A stretch of 5,333 nt of DNA from contig JAEORV010000155.1 in assembly GCA_016840695.1 (NCBI GenBank), forward strand, positions 1 to 5,333. The letters are read 5' to 3'. Position 1 is the first letter of the stretch; each line of letters starts with the position of its first letter. Shown piece by piece: positions 1-5,333 of this stretch. This DNA comes from Promethearchaeota archaeon (GTDB taxonomy: Archaea > Asgardarchaeota > Lokiarchaeia > Sigyniarchaeales > SOKP01). A program made the position numbers and the translations under genes. Under the pieces are notes generated by a model. It ran no database searches. It was not told the DNA's origin and saw only the letters and a program-made list of their open reading frames with translations.

Positions 1-40
1 TTGATGCCATGAAATATTTTAGTTCTTTATTATTTTCAAT

Positions 41-50
41 AATTTTTTTT
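41..50 (+). terminator. T-run, possible archaeal U-rich terminator of an upstream gene
   Basis: An AT-only stretch ending in eight consecutive T residues (43-50) lies just before the first gene. Archaeal RNA polymerase commonly terminates at U-rich tracts without a strong hairpin. The upstream gene lies outside the window, so its existence and strand are inferred. Confidence 0.25.
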
Positions 51-72
51 ACAAAAGAAAATTAACAAATTC

Positions 73-639
73 ATGTCAGTCTTGCTGCCTATTTTTTACC
101 AATTAGACCTAATAATTGGATTTTCGGCTCCAATTTTGGTTTACGTGTTATATCGAGCAAAAAAAATACCCAAGTTCTCGTGGTATATCTTTTGGATAGG
201 GGTAGCAATAGGTCTTACATGGGAAATACCAATGTTTGTTGGTAGCTATGACACTACTTTCTTCGTAACTCTTACAACCATCCGTCCTTACCCTGGTCAC
301 TATTTAATCTTCATGGTGTCTCATACCTTATGGGATGGTGGACTTTTTCTAATAGGATATTGGTTGGTTCAGTTAATTTGTAAATCTCCACAGTTTGATG
401 AGTTCAATATTAAAGAGTTGGTTATCCTTGTTATATATGGGCAGATTCAAGAGATTATCGTTGAAGTAGGTGCCGTTTCTAATAATGCCTGGACTTTTAT
501 TGAATATGCATGGAATCCCGCATTATTTTACTTTAACGGATATCCCATAACTTTATATCCTCAAATATGCTGGCTATACGGAATTCTATTGTTTTATTAC
601 ATAGTACTGAAATTGAAGCCTAAATTTGCTGAAAAATAA
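73..639 (+). CDS. Small multi-pass membrane protein, function unknown
   Basis: I do not recognise this 188-residue protein. It is very hydrophobic and rich in Trp, Tyr and Phe. About five membrane segments can be seen, at residues 8-28, 36-56, 76-103, 115-134 and 163-182. A basic loop (RAKKIPK, 28-34) follows segment 1 and the tail is basic (KLKPKFAEK), which suggests both lie in the cytoplasm. Several polar or charged residues sit in or beside membrane segments: E51 in TWEIP, H84 and D88 in SHTLWDGG, and Q126, E127 and E131 in segment 4, followed by an NNAW/WNP stretch (137-149). Such buried acids and histidines suggest an enzyme or carrier rather than a plain anchor. A distant likeness to small integral-membrane isomerase folds is only a guess. 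ATG at 73 is the only plausible start, because an in-frame stop lies at 40-42. No Shine-Dalgarno sequence is visible. purN follows on the same strand 35 bases downstream. Confidence 0.8.
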   Translation: MSVLLPIFYQLDLIIGFSAPILVYVLYRAKKIPKFSWYIFWIGVAIGLTWEIPMFVGSYDTTFFVTLTTIRPYPGHYLIFMVSHTLWDGGLFLIGYWLVQLICKSPQFDEFNIKELVILVIYGQIQEIIVEVGAVSNNAWTFIEYAWNPALFYFNGYPITLYPQICWLYGILLFYYIVLKLKPKFAEK

Positions 640-650
640 AAAAAGTTTTT
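638..650 (+). terminator. Weak A/T hairpin with T-run after the membrane-protein gene
   Basis: A run of A residues, a single G and five T residues form a tiny self-complementary element that overlaps the stop codon at 637-639. It could reduce read-through into purN. It is short, though, and the downstream gene is only 35 bases away, so co-transcription remains possible. Confidence 0.2.
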
Positions 651-667
651 CTTGAAGAGATTATTAG

Positions 668-673
668 GGTGAT
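668..673 (+). promoter_or_regulatory. Ribosome-binding site GGTGAT deciding the purN start
   Basis: GGTGAT matches the right half of the archaeal anti-Shine-Dalgarno complement (GGAGGTGAT). In that register, the core ends five bases before ATG at 675, which is normal aligned spacing. It also overlaps an alternative in-frame GTG at 669. This favours ATG 675 over GTG 669 as the start. Confidence 0.5.
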
Positions 674-674
674 T

Positions 675-1307
675 ATGACCAAACTGAAAATTGGTGCTAT
701 AGCATCGGGCAGTGGTTCTAACTTCGAAGCTATTGTCCAGTCAACAGAAACGGGAATTTTAAAAGATAAAGCGTCAGTCGAAGTGTTAATTTGCAATAAA
801 CCGGGAAAGTATTGCTTGGAGCGGGCAAAGAATCACGATATTCCCGCAGTCTTAATTGAATCTGATAAGCACGACGGTACAAGGGAGGAGTTCGACCAGA
901 AATTGATTGATGTTCTCGAAGAATATGGGTGCAAGCTCATTGTTCTTGTCGGATACATGCGTTTTGTAAGTAAAATGTTTATAGAACATTTCAAAGGAAA
1001 TGTGATTAACATCCACCCTGCCCTACTACCATCATTCAAGGGGATGCACGCACACGAGGATGCCCTTGCCTATGGTGTTAAAGTTTCGGGGGTTACGGTG
1101 CATTTTGTCGATCCAGAAGAAGATCACGGCCCGATTATAATACAGAAAGCCGTTCCAGTTTACGATACTGATACGAAAGAAACCTTGGGTCCAAGAATAT
1201 TAGAATGGGAGCACAAAGCCTTTCCAAAAGCAATTGAACTTTTCTGCGAAAATAGGTTGCATGTTGAAGGTAGAATAGTTCGAATAGATGGTGAAGTTAA
1301 TTTATAA
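675..1307 (+). CDS. purN: Phosphoribosylglycinamide formyltransferase (GAR transformylase, PurN)
   Basis: PurN transfers the formyl group of 10-formyltetrahydrofolate to glycinamide ribonucleotide, the third step of de novo purine synthesis, in the cytosol. The 210-residue product has the usual length. The N-terminal phosphate-binding loop SGSGSN is at 11-16, after a first beta strand (KIGAIA). The catalytic triad of the family is present: N112 and H114 in NIHPALLP, and D150 in EDHGP. The Asn-Asp spacing of 38 residues equals that of E. coli PurN (N106, H108, D144). The following strand (GVTVHFVD) and the C-terminal EGRIVRIDG are also typical. ATG 675 is chosen because of the GGTGAT site in front and because a short leader before the first strand is normal; GTG 669 would add two residues. 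No other purine gene is beside it, so it stands outside a pur cluster here. The enzyme needs folate; archaea that use formate instead rely on PurT, so PurN suggests a folate or folate-like one-carbon route in this organism. Confidence 0.95.
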   Translation: MTKLKIGAIASGSGSNFEAIVQSTETGILKDKASVEVLICNKPGKYCLERAKNHDIPAVLIESDKHDGTREEFDQKLIDVLEEYGCKLIVLVGYMRFVSKMFIEHFKGNVINIHPALLPSFKGMHAHEDALAYGVKVSGVTVHFVDPEEDHGPIIIQKAVPVYDTDTKETLGPRILEWEHKAFPKAIELFCENRLHVEGRIVRIDGEVNL

Positions 1308-1326
1308 CAACTTCTTAATATTTACA

Positions 1327-1423
1327 AGGGAAATGATTTTTATGAGAGCTCTGACCCAGCTGAGAATTTATTCTTATAAATATCGATGAAGAAGATCTTG
1401 AGTTTTGACGAAATCATTTCCCT
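1327..1423. repeat. 13-bp perfect inverted repeat enclosing a 71-bp centre
   Basis: AGGGAAATGATTT at 1327-1339 is the exact reverse complement of AAATCATTTCCCT at 1411-1423. If transcribed, the arms would form a 13-bp stem closing a 71-nt loop. The loop contains smaller complementary pieces, such as AGCT...AGCT around 1348-1361 and AGAAT/ATTCT around 1364-1375. The element lies wholly between purN and the EF-2 paralogue. It could be a structured RNA, a small terminal-inverted-repeat element, or a regulatory hairpin. No convincing target-site duplication flanks it, and no T-run follows the right arm, so neither a mobile element nor an ordinary terminator is supported. Confidence 0.6.
1340..1417 (-). 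CDS. Possible 25-residue mini-ORF inside the inverted repeat
   Basis: On the minus strand, ATG at 1417 opens a 25-codon frame (MISSKLKIFF..., ending ...GSELS) with TAA at 1342-1340. Three bases upstream lies AGGAGG (complement of 1421-1426), the best Shine-Dalgarno match seen in the window, though the spacing is short. The start codon falls inside one repeat arm and the stop overlaps the inner edge of the other, so folding of the transcript would hide the start. No family is recognised. The frame may be open by chance. Confidence 0.2.
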   Translation of the reverse strand: MISSKLKIFFIDIYKNKFSAGSELS

Positions 1424-1507
1424 CCTTTAAATTTCACAAAACTTTAATCAAATAACACATGACTTATCAATATAACTCTAACACTAAATGAACTATTGCC
1501 AAGAGAG
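1371..1507 (+). promoter_or_regulatory. Candidate promoter region of the EF-2 paralogue
   Basis: Two TATA-like boxes are visible. The stronger is TTATAAATA at about 1374-1382, which would give a leader of roughly 100 bases running through the right repeat arm. The weaker is CAATATAAC at 1468-1476, which would place transcription start near 1495-1500 and give an almost leaderless mRNA for ATG 1508. No Shine-Dalgarno sequence at normal spacing precedes ATG 1508, which fits the leaderless option. Which box is used cannot be decided from sequence alone. Confidence 0.3.
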
Positions 1508-3697
1508 ATGCCACGTCGAAAAGAGATTTCCGAAATATTAAATTTAATGGAAAAAACTGAAAATATTAGGAACATTGGATTTGTTGGGCATATTGATCAT
1601 GGGAAAACAACGCTTTCTGACTCTCTTTTAAGCGAAGCTGGTTTTTTATCCCCAGATTTAGCGGGTGAAGCGAGGGCTTTAGATTATCTAGACGAGGAGC
1701 AGAGACGTGGTATAACGATGAAGTCAACAAATATATCGCTCTATTACGAGAAATCCCTCGAAGGCTACGAACCATTTTTGATTAATTTAGTGGATACTCC
1801 TGGGCATTTAGATTTCAGTGGAAAAGTGACTCGCGCATTACGATTAATCGATGGAGTCGTGGTTGTCGTTGACGCAGTTGAAGAGATCATTGCACAATCT
1901 GAAACAGTCATACGACAGGCGTTGCAAGAAGGTGTTAGACCTGTCCTCTACATTAATAAAGTAGATCGTCTAATCAGAGAATTAAAACTAACTGACGATC
2001 AAATAAGGAAGAAATACACTAGAATAATCAACGATTTTAACAATCTTATTGAAAGATACGCTGATACTCCATTCAAAGAGGAATGGAAGGTATCACCTGC
2101 TAAGGGAGACGTGGCATTTGGTAGTGCGCTCCATAAATGGGGTTTTACGTCAAGTATCTTAGAAAAAAATAGCTTAAAGTTTAAGGATATTAGAGAAAGA
2201 TATCATAAAGAGACTTATACCAAAGAGAGTTATGCAGATTTGGCCGTTTACTTTCCAATTCATGAAGCGATATTGGAAATGGTTGTTGATCACTTACCAA
2301 ATCCAAAAGAAGCTCAGAGATATAGAATAGGAAAGATTTGGACCGGAGATATAAACTCTGAAGTAGGTCAAGCAATGATTAATTGTGATCCTAATGGTCC
2401 TTTAATCATATGTTTAAGCAAAGTACAAGTTGAGAAGCAGCGCCTTGTAGCAACTGGAAGAATTTTTTCTGGAAAATGTAGTAAAAAAGATGAAATATTC
2501 CTACTAAACGAAAACAAGTACGAGAATATTCAAAAAATAGCTCTATTCATGGGACAGAGAAGAGAGAATGTTGATGAACTACCTGTAGGAAATATCGTCG
2601 CTATAGAGGGTCTTAAGGAGATTAAAAGTGGAGATACAATGATACATAGCGAGTTCGCAGGAAAGATGATCCCTTTTGAAAGCGTGCGGTATGTTGCTAA
2701 TCCTGTTGTAACCGTATCGATCGAACCAGAGTATTTAAGAGATTTAGATAAGATGAAAGAACTCGTAGATAACTTGTTAATTGAAGATCCTAATTTAAGA
2801 TTTGAAATCAAGGAAGAAAATGGCGAATTTCTATTATCCGGAACTGGACCATTACATCTTGAAGTGTCCGCTAATGAAATAGAAAAACGAGGAACAAAGG
2901 TATCTATTTCAAATCCTCGGGCGGTTTTCAAGGAATCCTGTAGGGGTAGGTCTTCACTCATTATGGTGAAAAGTCAAAATAATGAGAGCGTGTTAAAAGT
3001 GAAAATTGAACGACTTGATAAAGCTACCTCAAAATTCTTTCAATCACACGATCATGGTCTTATAAAACCTCTCTCAAAATTAAAGGAAGTATTAAAAAAA
3101 GAAACCACTTTATCACAAAAAGAAATCGAACACTTTTGGAAATGCGATGAGGATCAAAACATTTTAATTTATCAAGGACAAATGGAGCTGAGTAATTTAC
3201 AAAAGGATATGATTTTAAAGATTATTGAGAATATTCACTTAAATGGTCCTTTGTGCGGGGAGACATTAACGGAAATCAAGATAACGATTGATAACCTAAG
3301 TATTAAAAATCTTGACGAAGAATCTATTTTTACTGAATTGTCTTCGATGTTTTACGAGGCCATTAAGAAAGGGTTGAATGAAAGTGAAGTAATTTTATTA
3401 GAACCCATATATCACACGTTTATCCAATTGCCTCCCAATCATGTAAAAACCACTATCTCTTTGTTATCTAAGTATTCTGCGAAGATAAATAGTATTGATC
3501 AAGAAGATGAATATCAAACCGTTATTGAGATCTTAATCCCTGTAAGAAAATCGATGAAATTTGCAGAAGATATAAGGTCAGCGACATCAGGGAAGGCATT
3601 CTGGCAAAACGAATTTTACGCTTATCTAGAAGTTCCCGCACACGAATCAACCACAATTATTAACGAATTACGATTTATTAAAGGGTTATCTTGGTAA
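1508..3697 (+). CDS. fusA: Translation elongation factor 2 paralogue lacking the diphthamide loop (aEF-2p type)
   Basis: This is a 729-residue GTPase of the archaeal EF-2 family, which moves tRNA and mRNA through the ribosome. The G domain is intact: G1 GHIDHGKT at 27-34, G2 RGIT at 67-70, G3 DTPGH at 96-100, G4 NKVD at 150-153 and G5 SA at 206-207. Domain II lies at about 293-381, III at 398-471, IV at 472-623 and V at 628-723, with ATSGKAFW at 692-699. The oddities are in the later domains. The domain IV tip, DNVHRGPAQ in ordinary archaeal EF-2, aligns without gaps to an unrelated sequence, with Glu605 where the diphthamide His should be. The conserved SPNKHN motif is degraded to SQNNES (489-494), the domain III SGMGELHLE has Pro for Glu (P448), and the protein ends at GLSW without the usual tail. 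ATG 1508 gives MPRRKE, matching the family N-terminus; an in-frame TTG at 1496 would add four residues. Paralogues of this kind are known from Asgard archaea beside a normal EF-2. The symbol is that of the family, and true translocase activity is doubtful. Confidence 0.93.
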   Translation: MPRRKEISEILNLMEKTENIRNIGFVGHIDHGKTTLSDSLLSEAGFLSPDLAGEARALDYLDEEQRRGITMKSTNISLYYEKSLEGYEPFLINLVDTPGHLDFSGKVTRALRLIDGVVVVVDAVEEIIAQSETVIRQALQEGVRPVLYINKVDRLIRELKLTDDQIRKKYTRIINDFNNLIERYADTPFKEEWKVSPAKGDVAFGSALHKWGFTSSILEKNSLKFKDIRERYHKETYTKESYADLAVYFPIHEAILEMVVDHLPNPKEAQRYRIGKIWTGDINSEVGQAMINCDPNGPLIICLSKVQVEKQRLVATGRIFSGKCSKKDEIFLLNENKYENIQKIALFMGQRRENVDELPVGNIVAIEGLKEIKSGDTMIHSEFAGKMIPFESVRYVANPVVTVSIEPEYLRDLDKMKELVDNLLIEDPNLRFEIKEENGEFLLSGTGPLHLEVSANEIEKRGTKVSISNPRAVFKESCRGRSSLIMVKSQNNESVLKVKIERLDKATSKFFQSHDHGLIKPLSKLKEVLKKETTLSQKEIEHFWKCDEDQNILIYQGQMELSNLQKDMILKIIENIHLNGPLCGETLTEIKITIDNLSIKNLDEESIFTELSSMFYEAIKKGLNESEVILLEPIYHTFIQLPPNHVKTTISLLSKYSAKINSIDQEDEYQTVIEILIPVRKSMKFAEDIRSATSGKAFWQNEFYAYLEVPAHESTTIINELRFIKGLSW

Positions 3698-3708
3698 GAA
3701 AACTTCTA

Positions 3709-3727
3709 TTTTTTAGTGATTAAAAAA
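3709..3727 (+). terminator. T-run / A-T hairpin terminator after the EF-2 paralogue
   Basis: Six T residues at 3709-3714 begin eleven bases after the stop codon. TTTTTTA (3709-3715) and TAAAAAA (3721-3727) are complementary around a five-base loop. A U-rich tract directly after the stop fits archaeal termination. The 194-base gap and the fresh promoter signals that follow support separate transcription of the PAS gene. Confidence 0.4.
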
Positions 3728-3806
3728 ATGAAGGATAAAGAATTTCAATAATTAGGAGAAATTATATTATAAAGCAAAATTTTATCGTTCAAATTCAAGA
3801 AATATT

Positions 3807-3845
3807 AAAATTATATAAAAATAAAAAGAAGTTCTTATATATCTG
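3807..3845 (+). promoter_or_regulatory. Two TATA-like promoter boxes for the PAS sensor gene
   Basis: ATTATATAAAA (about 3810-3820) and CTTATATATC (3834-3843) both resemble archaeal TATA boxes. A purine-rich stretch (AAAAAGAAG) before the second could act as a TFB recognition element. With the usual spacing of about 25 bases, the second box would start transcription near 3865 and leave a leader of about 27 bases that includes the GAGGT site. The first would start near 3841 and include the upstream mini-ORF as well. Confidence 0.4.
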
Positions 3846-3856
3846 ATACGGGAACT

Positions 3857-3892
3857 ATGAAATTTTTACAGATCATGAGGTACCACTCTTAA
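3857..3892 (+). other. 11-codon upstream mini-ORF overlapping the PAS gene start (TAATG)
   Basis: ATG at 3857 opens an 11-codon frame (MKFLQIMRYHS). Its TAA stop at 3890-3892 shares its last base with the ATG of the PAS gene. Such a stop-start overlap allows translational coupling. The GAGGT site for the main gene lies inside this mini-ORF. Only a weak GGGA precedes its own start. It may be chance in AT-rich sequence, and a transcript starting near 3865 would not contain it. Confidence 0.2.
3877..3881 (+). promoter_or_regulatory. Ribosome-binding site GAGGT of the PAS sensor gene
   Basis: GAGGT matches the core of the archaeal Shine-Dalgarno sequence and ends ten bases before ATG 3892, a slightly long but workable distance. 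It supports that ATG as the true start. Confidence 0.5.
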
Positions 3893-5333
3893 TGAAACCG
3901 ATTACTAATGATGAAAGTGATAAAGTCTCACGGGATTTAATCGATAAAATGCCACTCGAAACAGAAGCAGATATATCGATGCTAATAAATACGAGTGAAG
4001 ATTTCATATTCATTTTAGATAATGAAGGAAATATAATCAACATTAATAACACGGTTTTAAAAGCGCTGAAATATTCTGAAAAAGAATTGTTGGGGATGAA
4101 TGTGTTAGATCTTCACCCTCCCGAACAACGCAACGAAGCCATATCTATAGTAAGAGAATTGATAAAGGGTAAGAGAAAATCTTTAACAACTCCTTTCGTG
4201 ACTAAAGATAACGAGCATTTGTATATTGAAGCAATTCTCACAAGGGGAAGGTGGAAAAATCAAGAGGTTTTTATAGGAATCGCTCGCGATATCACTGAAC
4301 GCAAGCGAATTGAGAGATTACTAAAGGAAAGCGATGACAAATTAATCTCTCTCCTTGAATATAGTAGTGATCTTTTTGCGATAGTTAATGAGAAATTTGA
4401 ATACGAATATATTAACGAGGAAGTATATCAAGAAGTATTAGGATATTCTAAAGAAGAACTTATGGGTAAAGCTAGAATGGACATAATCCATCCTGATGAT
4501 CTAAACACTGCCATTGAGGGGGCAAAAATTGGTTTTAACACGGGAGAGTATAAGAGTTTAATAAGAATAAAGACGAAGCAAGGAAAGTGGCTTTGGATAG
4601 AATCAAAAGGGAAAGCTTTCATTGATAAAGAAGGGAATACAAAAGCCTTCTTAATTGGTAGAAATGTTACAGACCAAATATTAGCAGAACAAAGATTGCG
4701 AGAATCTGAAAAAGAATATCAGACGCTAATATCTCACATGTCTGATGTATTAGTAGAAATCGATTATAAAGGAATTATTTTATATATTAGCCCACAGAGC
4801 TTTGAAATATTTGGTTATAATCCAGAAGAACTTATTAGAAAAAATTTTGCGCAATTTGTTCATCCAAAAGACCTACCAATCATTAGAGGAAAAATTCAGA
4901 AATCCCTAAACTCTGAGGAAGCTGTTGCTTTTGAATATAGAGGACTTCATAAAGACGGTCATTATGTTACAATTTCAGTAAAGGGTAACAAAGTTATTTC
5001 AGATGATAATATTAGATATGTCGGTGTTTTAAGAGATATTACGGACCAATTAGAAGCCGAACGAAAATTAAAAGAATTTGAAGCGGATACAAAGAGATTA
5101 GAAAAAATCTCGCAGATTACACCTGAAATTCGTTTTTGGAAGTTAATACAGCCAAAAAAAGGAGTTTCAGTAGTTGAAAAAACGAGAAGGATGCTAGCAA
5201 CGGTTATTGATAACATTCCAACATCTATTTACTGGAAGGATGTAGACTTGAAATTTCTAGGATGCAATGAGAACTATGCAGATCTAACCGAACAAGCATC
5301 TTCTAATAGTATTATTGGAAAAACTTGTAAAGA
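3892..5333 (+). CDS. Multi-PAS sensory protein, probable histidine kinase, truncated at the window edge
   Basis: The first 480 codons are present and the frame is still open at the last base. There is no signal peptide or membrane segment, so the visible part is cytosolic. It contains three complete PAS domains in tandem, at about residues 27-137, 147-262 and 273-387. Each has the family pattern of a sensing core, a HP-x-[DE] turn (HPPE 75-78, HPDD 200-203, HPKD 324-327), and an ending of the ARDITERK type (DITERK 133-138, NVTDQ 258-262, DITDQ 383-387), followed by a short helical linker that leads into the next domain. A longer linker (388-434), with a Trp-containing PEIRFWKLIQ segment, precedes a fourth PAS domain that begins near 435 (TVIDNIPTSIYWKD) and is cut off. 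PAS arrays of this form usually end in a HisKA/HATPase kinase core, but that part lies outside the window, so the output is inferred. The ligand or cofactor cannot be told from the sequence. The gene has its own TATA-like boxes and GAGGT site, so it is probably independent of the EF-2 gene. Confidence 0.88.
   Translation, partial: MKPITNDESDKVSRDLIDKMPLETEADISMLINTSEDFIFILDNEGNIININNTVLKALKYSEKELLGMNVLDLHPPEQRNEAISIVRELIKGKRKSLTTPFVTKDNEHLYIEAILTRGRWKNQEVFIGIARDITERKRIERLLKESDDKLISLLEYSSDLFAIVNEKFEYEYINEEVYQEVLGYSKEELMGKARMDIIHPDDLNTAIEGAKIGFNTGEYKSLIRIKTKQGKWLWIESKGKAFIDKEGNTKAFLIGRNVTDQILAEQRLRESEKEYQTLISHMSDVLVEIDYKGIILYISPQSFEIFGYNPEELIRKNFAQFVHPKDLPIIRGKIQKSLNSEEAVAFEYRGLHKDGHYVTISVKGNKVISDDNIRYVGVLRDITDQLEAERKLKEFEADTKRLEKISQITPEIRFWKLIQPKKGVSVVEKTRRMLATVIDNIPTSIYWKDVDLKFLGCNENYADLTEQASSNSIIGKTCK

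Noticed and set aside
3..65. Open frame from the left edge to a stop at 63-65, possibly the tail of an upstream gene.
   Set aside because: Only 20 codons, low complexity, dominated by Phe/Ile/Ser from AT-rich DNA, and it runs through the T-run that looks like a terminator.
1347..1363. Box C/D sRNA-like motifs (CTGA boxes and near-C boxes) in the purN to EF-2 gap.
   Set aside because: The C-box-like sequences depart from RTGATGA at key positions, and the CTGA boxes are too close together for a normal guide.
1342..1365. tRNA-like D-arm on the minus strand: CTCAGCTGGGTCAGAGC followed by CTCATAA, which resembles a Met-tRNA anticodon loop.
   Set aside because: There is no room for an anticodon stem between the D-arm and the loop, no T-arm (GTTCGA) nearby, and no acceptor stem in the right position. 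The flanking 13-bp stem does not give a split-tRNA half either. The likeness is probably coincidence within a partly palindromic stretch.
1333..1389. Plus-strand 18-codon frame (MIFMRALTQL...) inside the inverted repeat.
   Set aside because: Very short, only a weak purine stretch before the start, no recognisable family, and it competes with a better-supported minus-strand frame.
2530..2961. 143-codon minus-strand open frame across the EF-2 gene, plus shorter antisense frames at 833-1039, 1566-1775, 2190-2375, 4428-4622 and 4962-5216.
   Set aside because: All lie opposite clearly real coding sequence with conserved motifs. Their translations resemble no family and are explained by codon composition of the sense strand.
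3754..3758. AGGAG Shine-Dalgarno-like sequence in the gap after the EF-2 gene.
   Set aside because: No start codon with an open frame follows at a suitable distance; the next in-frame codons reach a stop at once.

Overview
The window is AT-rich (roughly one third GC by eye). It carries four protein-coding genes, all on the + strand: a small multi-pass membrane protein of unknown function, a phosphoribosylglycinamide formyltransferase (purN), a divergent translation elongation factor 2 (EF-2), and the 5' part of a multi-PAS sensory protein that runs off the right edge. The EF-2 is of archaeal type: about 730 residues, an archaeal/eukaryotic G domain, and an N-terminus that begins like archaeal EF-2. 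TATA-like boxes and a GGTGAT ribosome-binding site also fit an archaeon.

The EF-2 is the most informative gene. Its G1-G5 GTPase motifs are intact, but the domain IV tip that should carry the diphthamide histidine (HRG loop) is replaced by an unrelated sequence of the same length. The usual C-terminal tail is also missing. EF-2 paralogues without diphthamide residues (aEF-2p) have been described in Asgard archaea, mainly lineages that lost diphthamide synthesis, alongside a normal EF-2. The best inference is therefore a Lokiarchaeota-like Asgard archaeon. That rests on one gene and is moderate, not certain.

Layout: 1-72 is AT-rich intergenic sequence with a T-run. 73-639 is the membrane protein, followed after a short gap by purN (675-1307), so the two may be co-transcribed. 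1308-1507 is an intergenic stretch holding a perfect 13-bp inverted repeat about 97 bp across, which encloses a 25-codon minus-strand mini-ORF behind an AGGAGG sequence. 1508-3697 is the EF-2 paralogue. 3698-3891 is a regulatory gap with an A/T hairpin and T-run, two TATA-like boxes, and an 11-codon leader ORF whose stop overlaps the next start. 3892-5333 is the PAS protein, with three complete PAS domains and a fourth that is cut off.

The genes do not form an obvious pathway. purN belongs to purine synthesis, the EF-2 paralogue to translation or a derived GTPase role, and the PAS protein to signal sensing. No CRISPR array, insertion sequence, rRNA or convincing tRNA was found.
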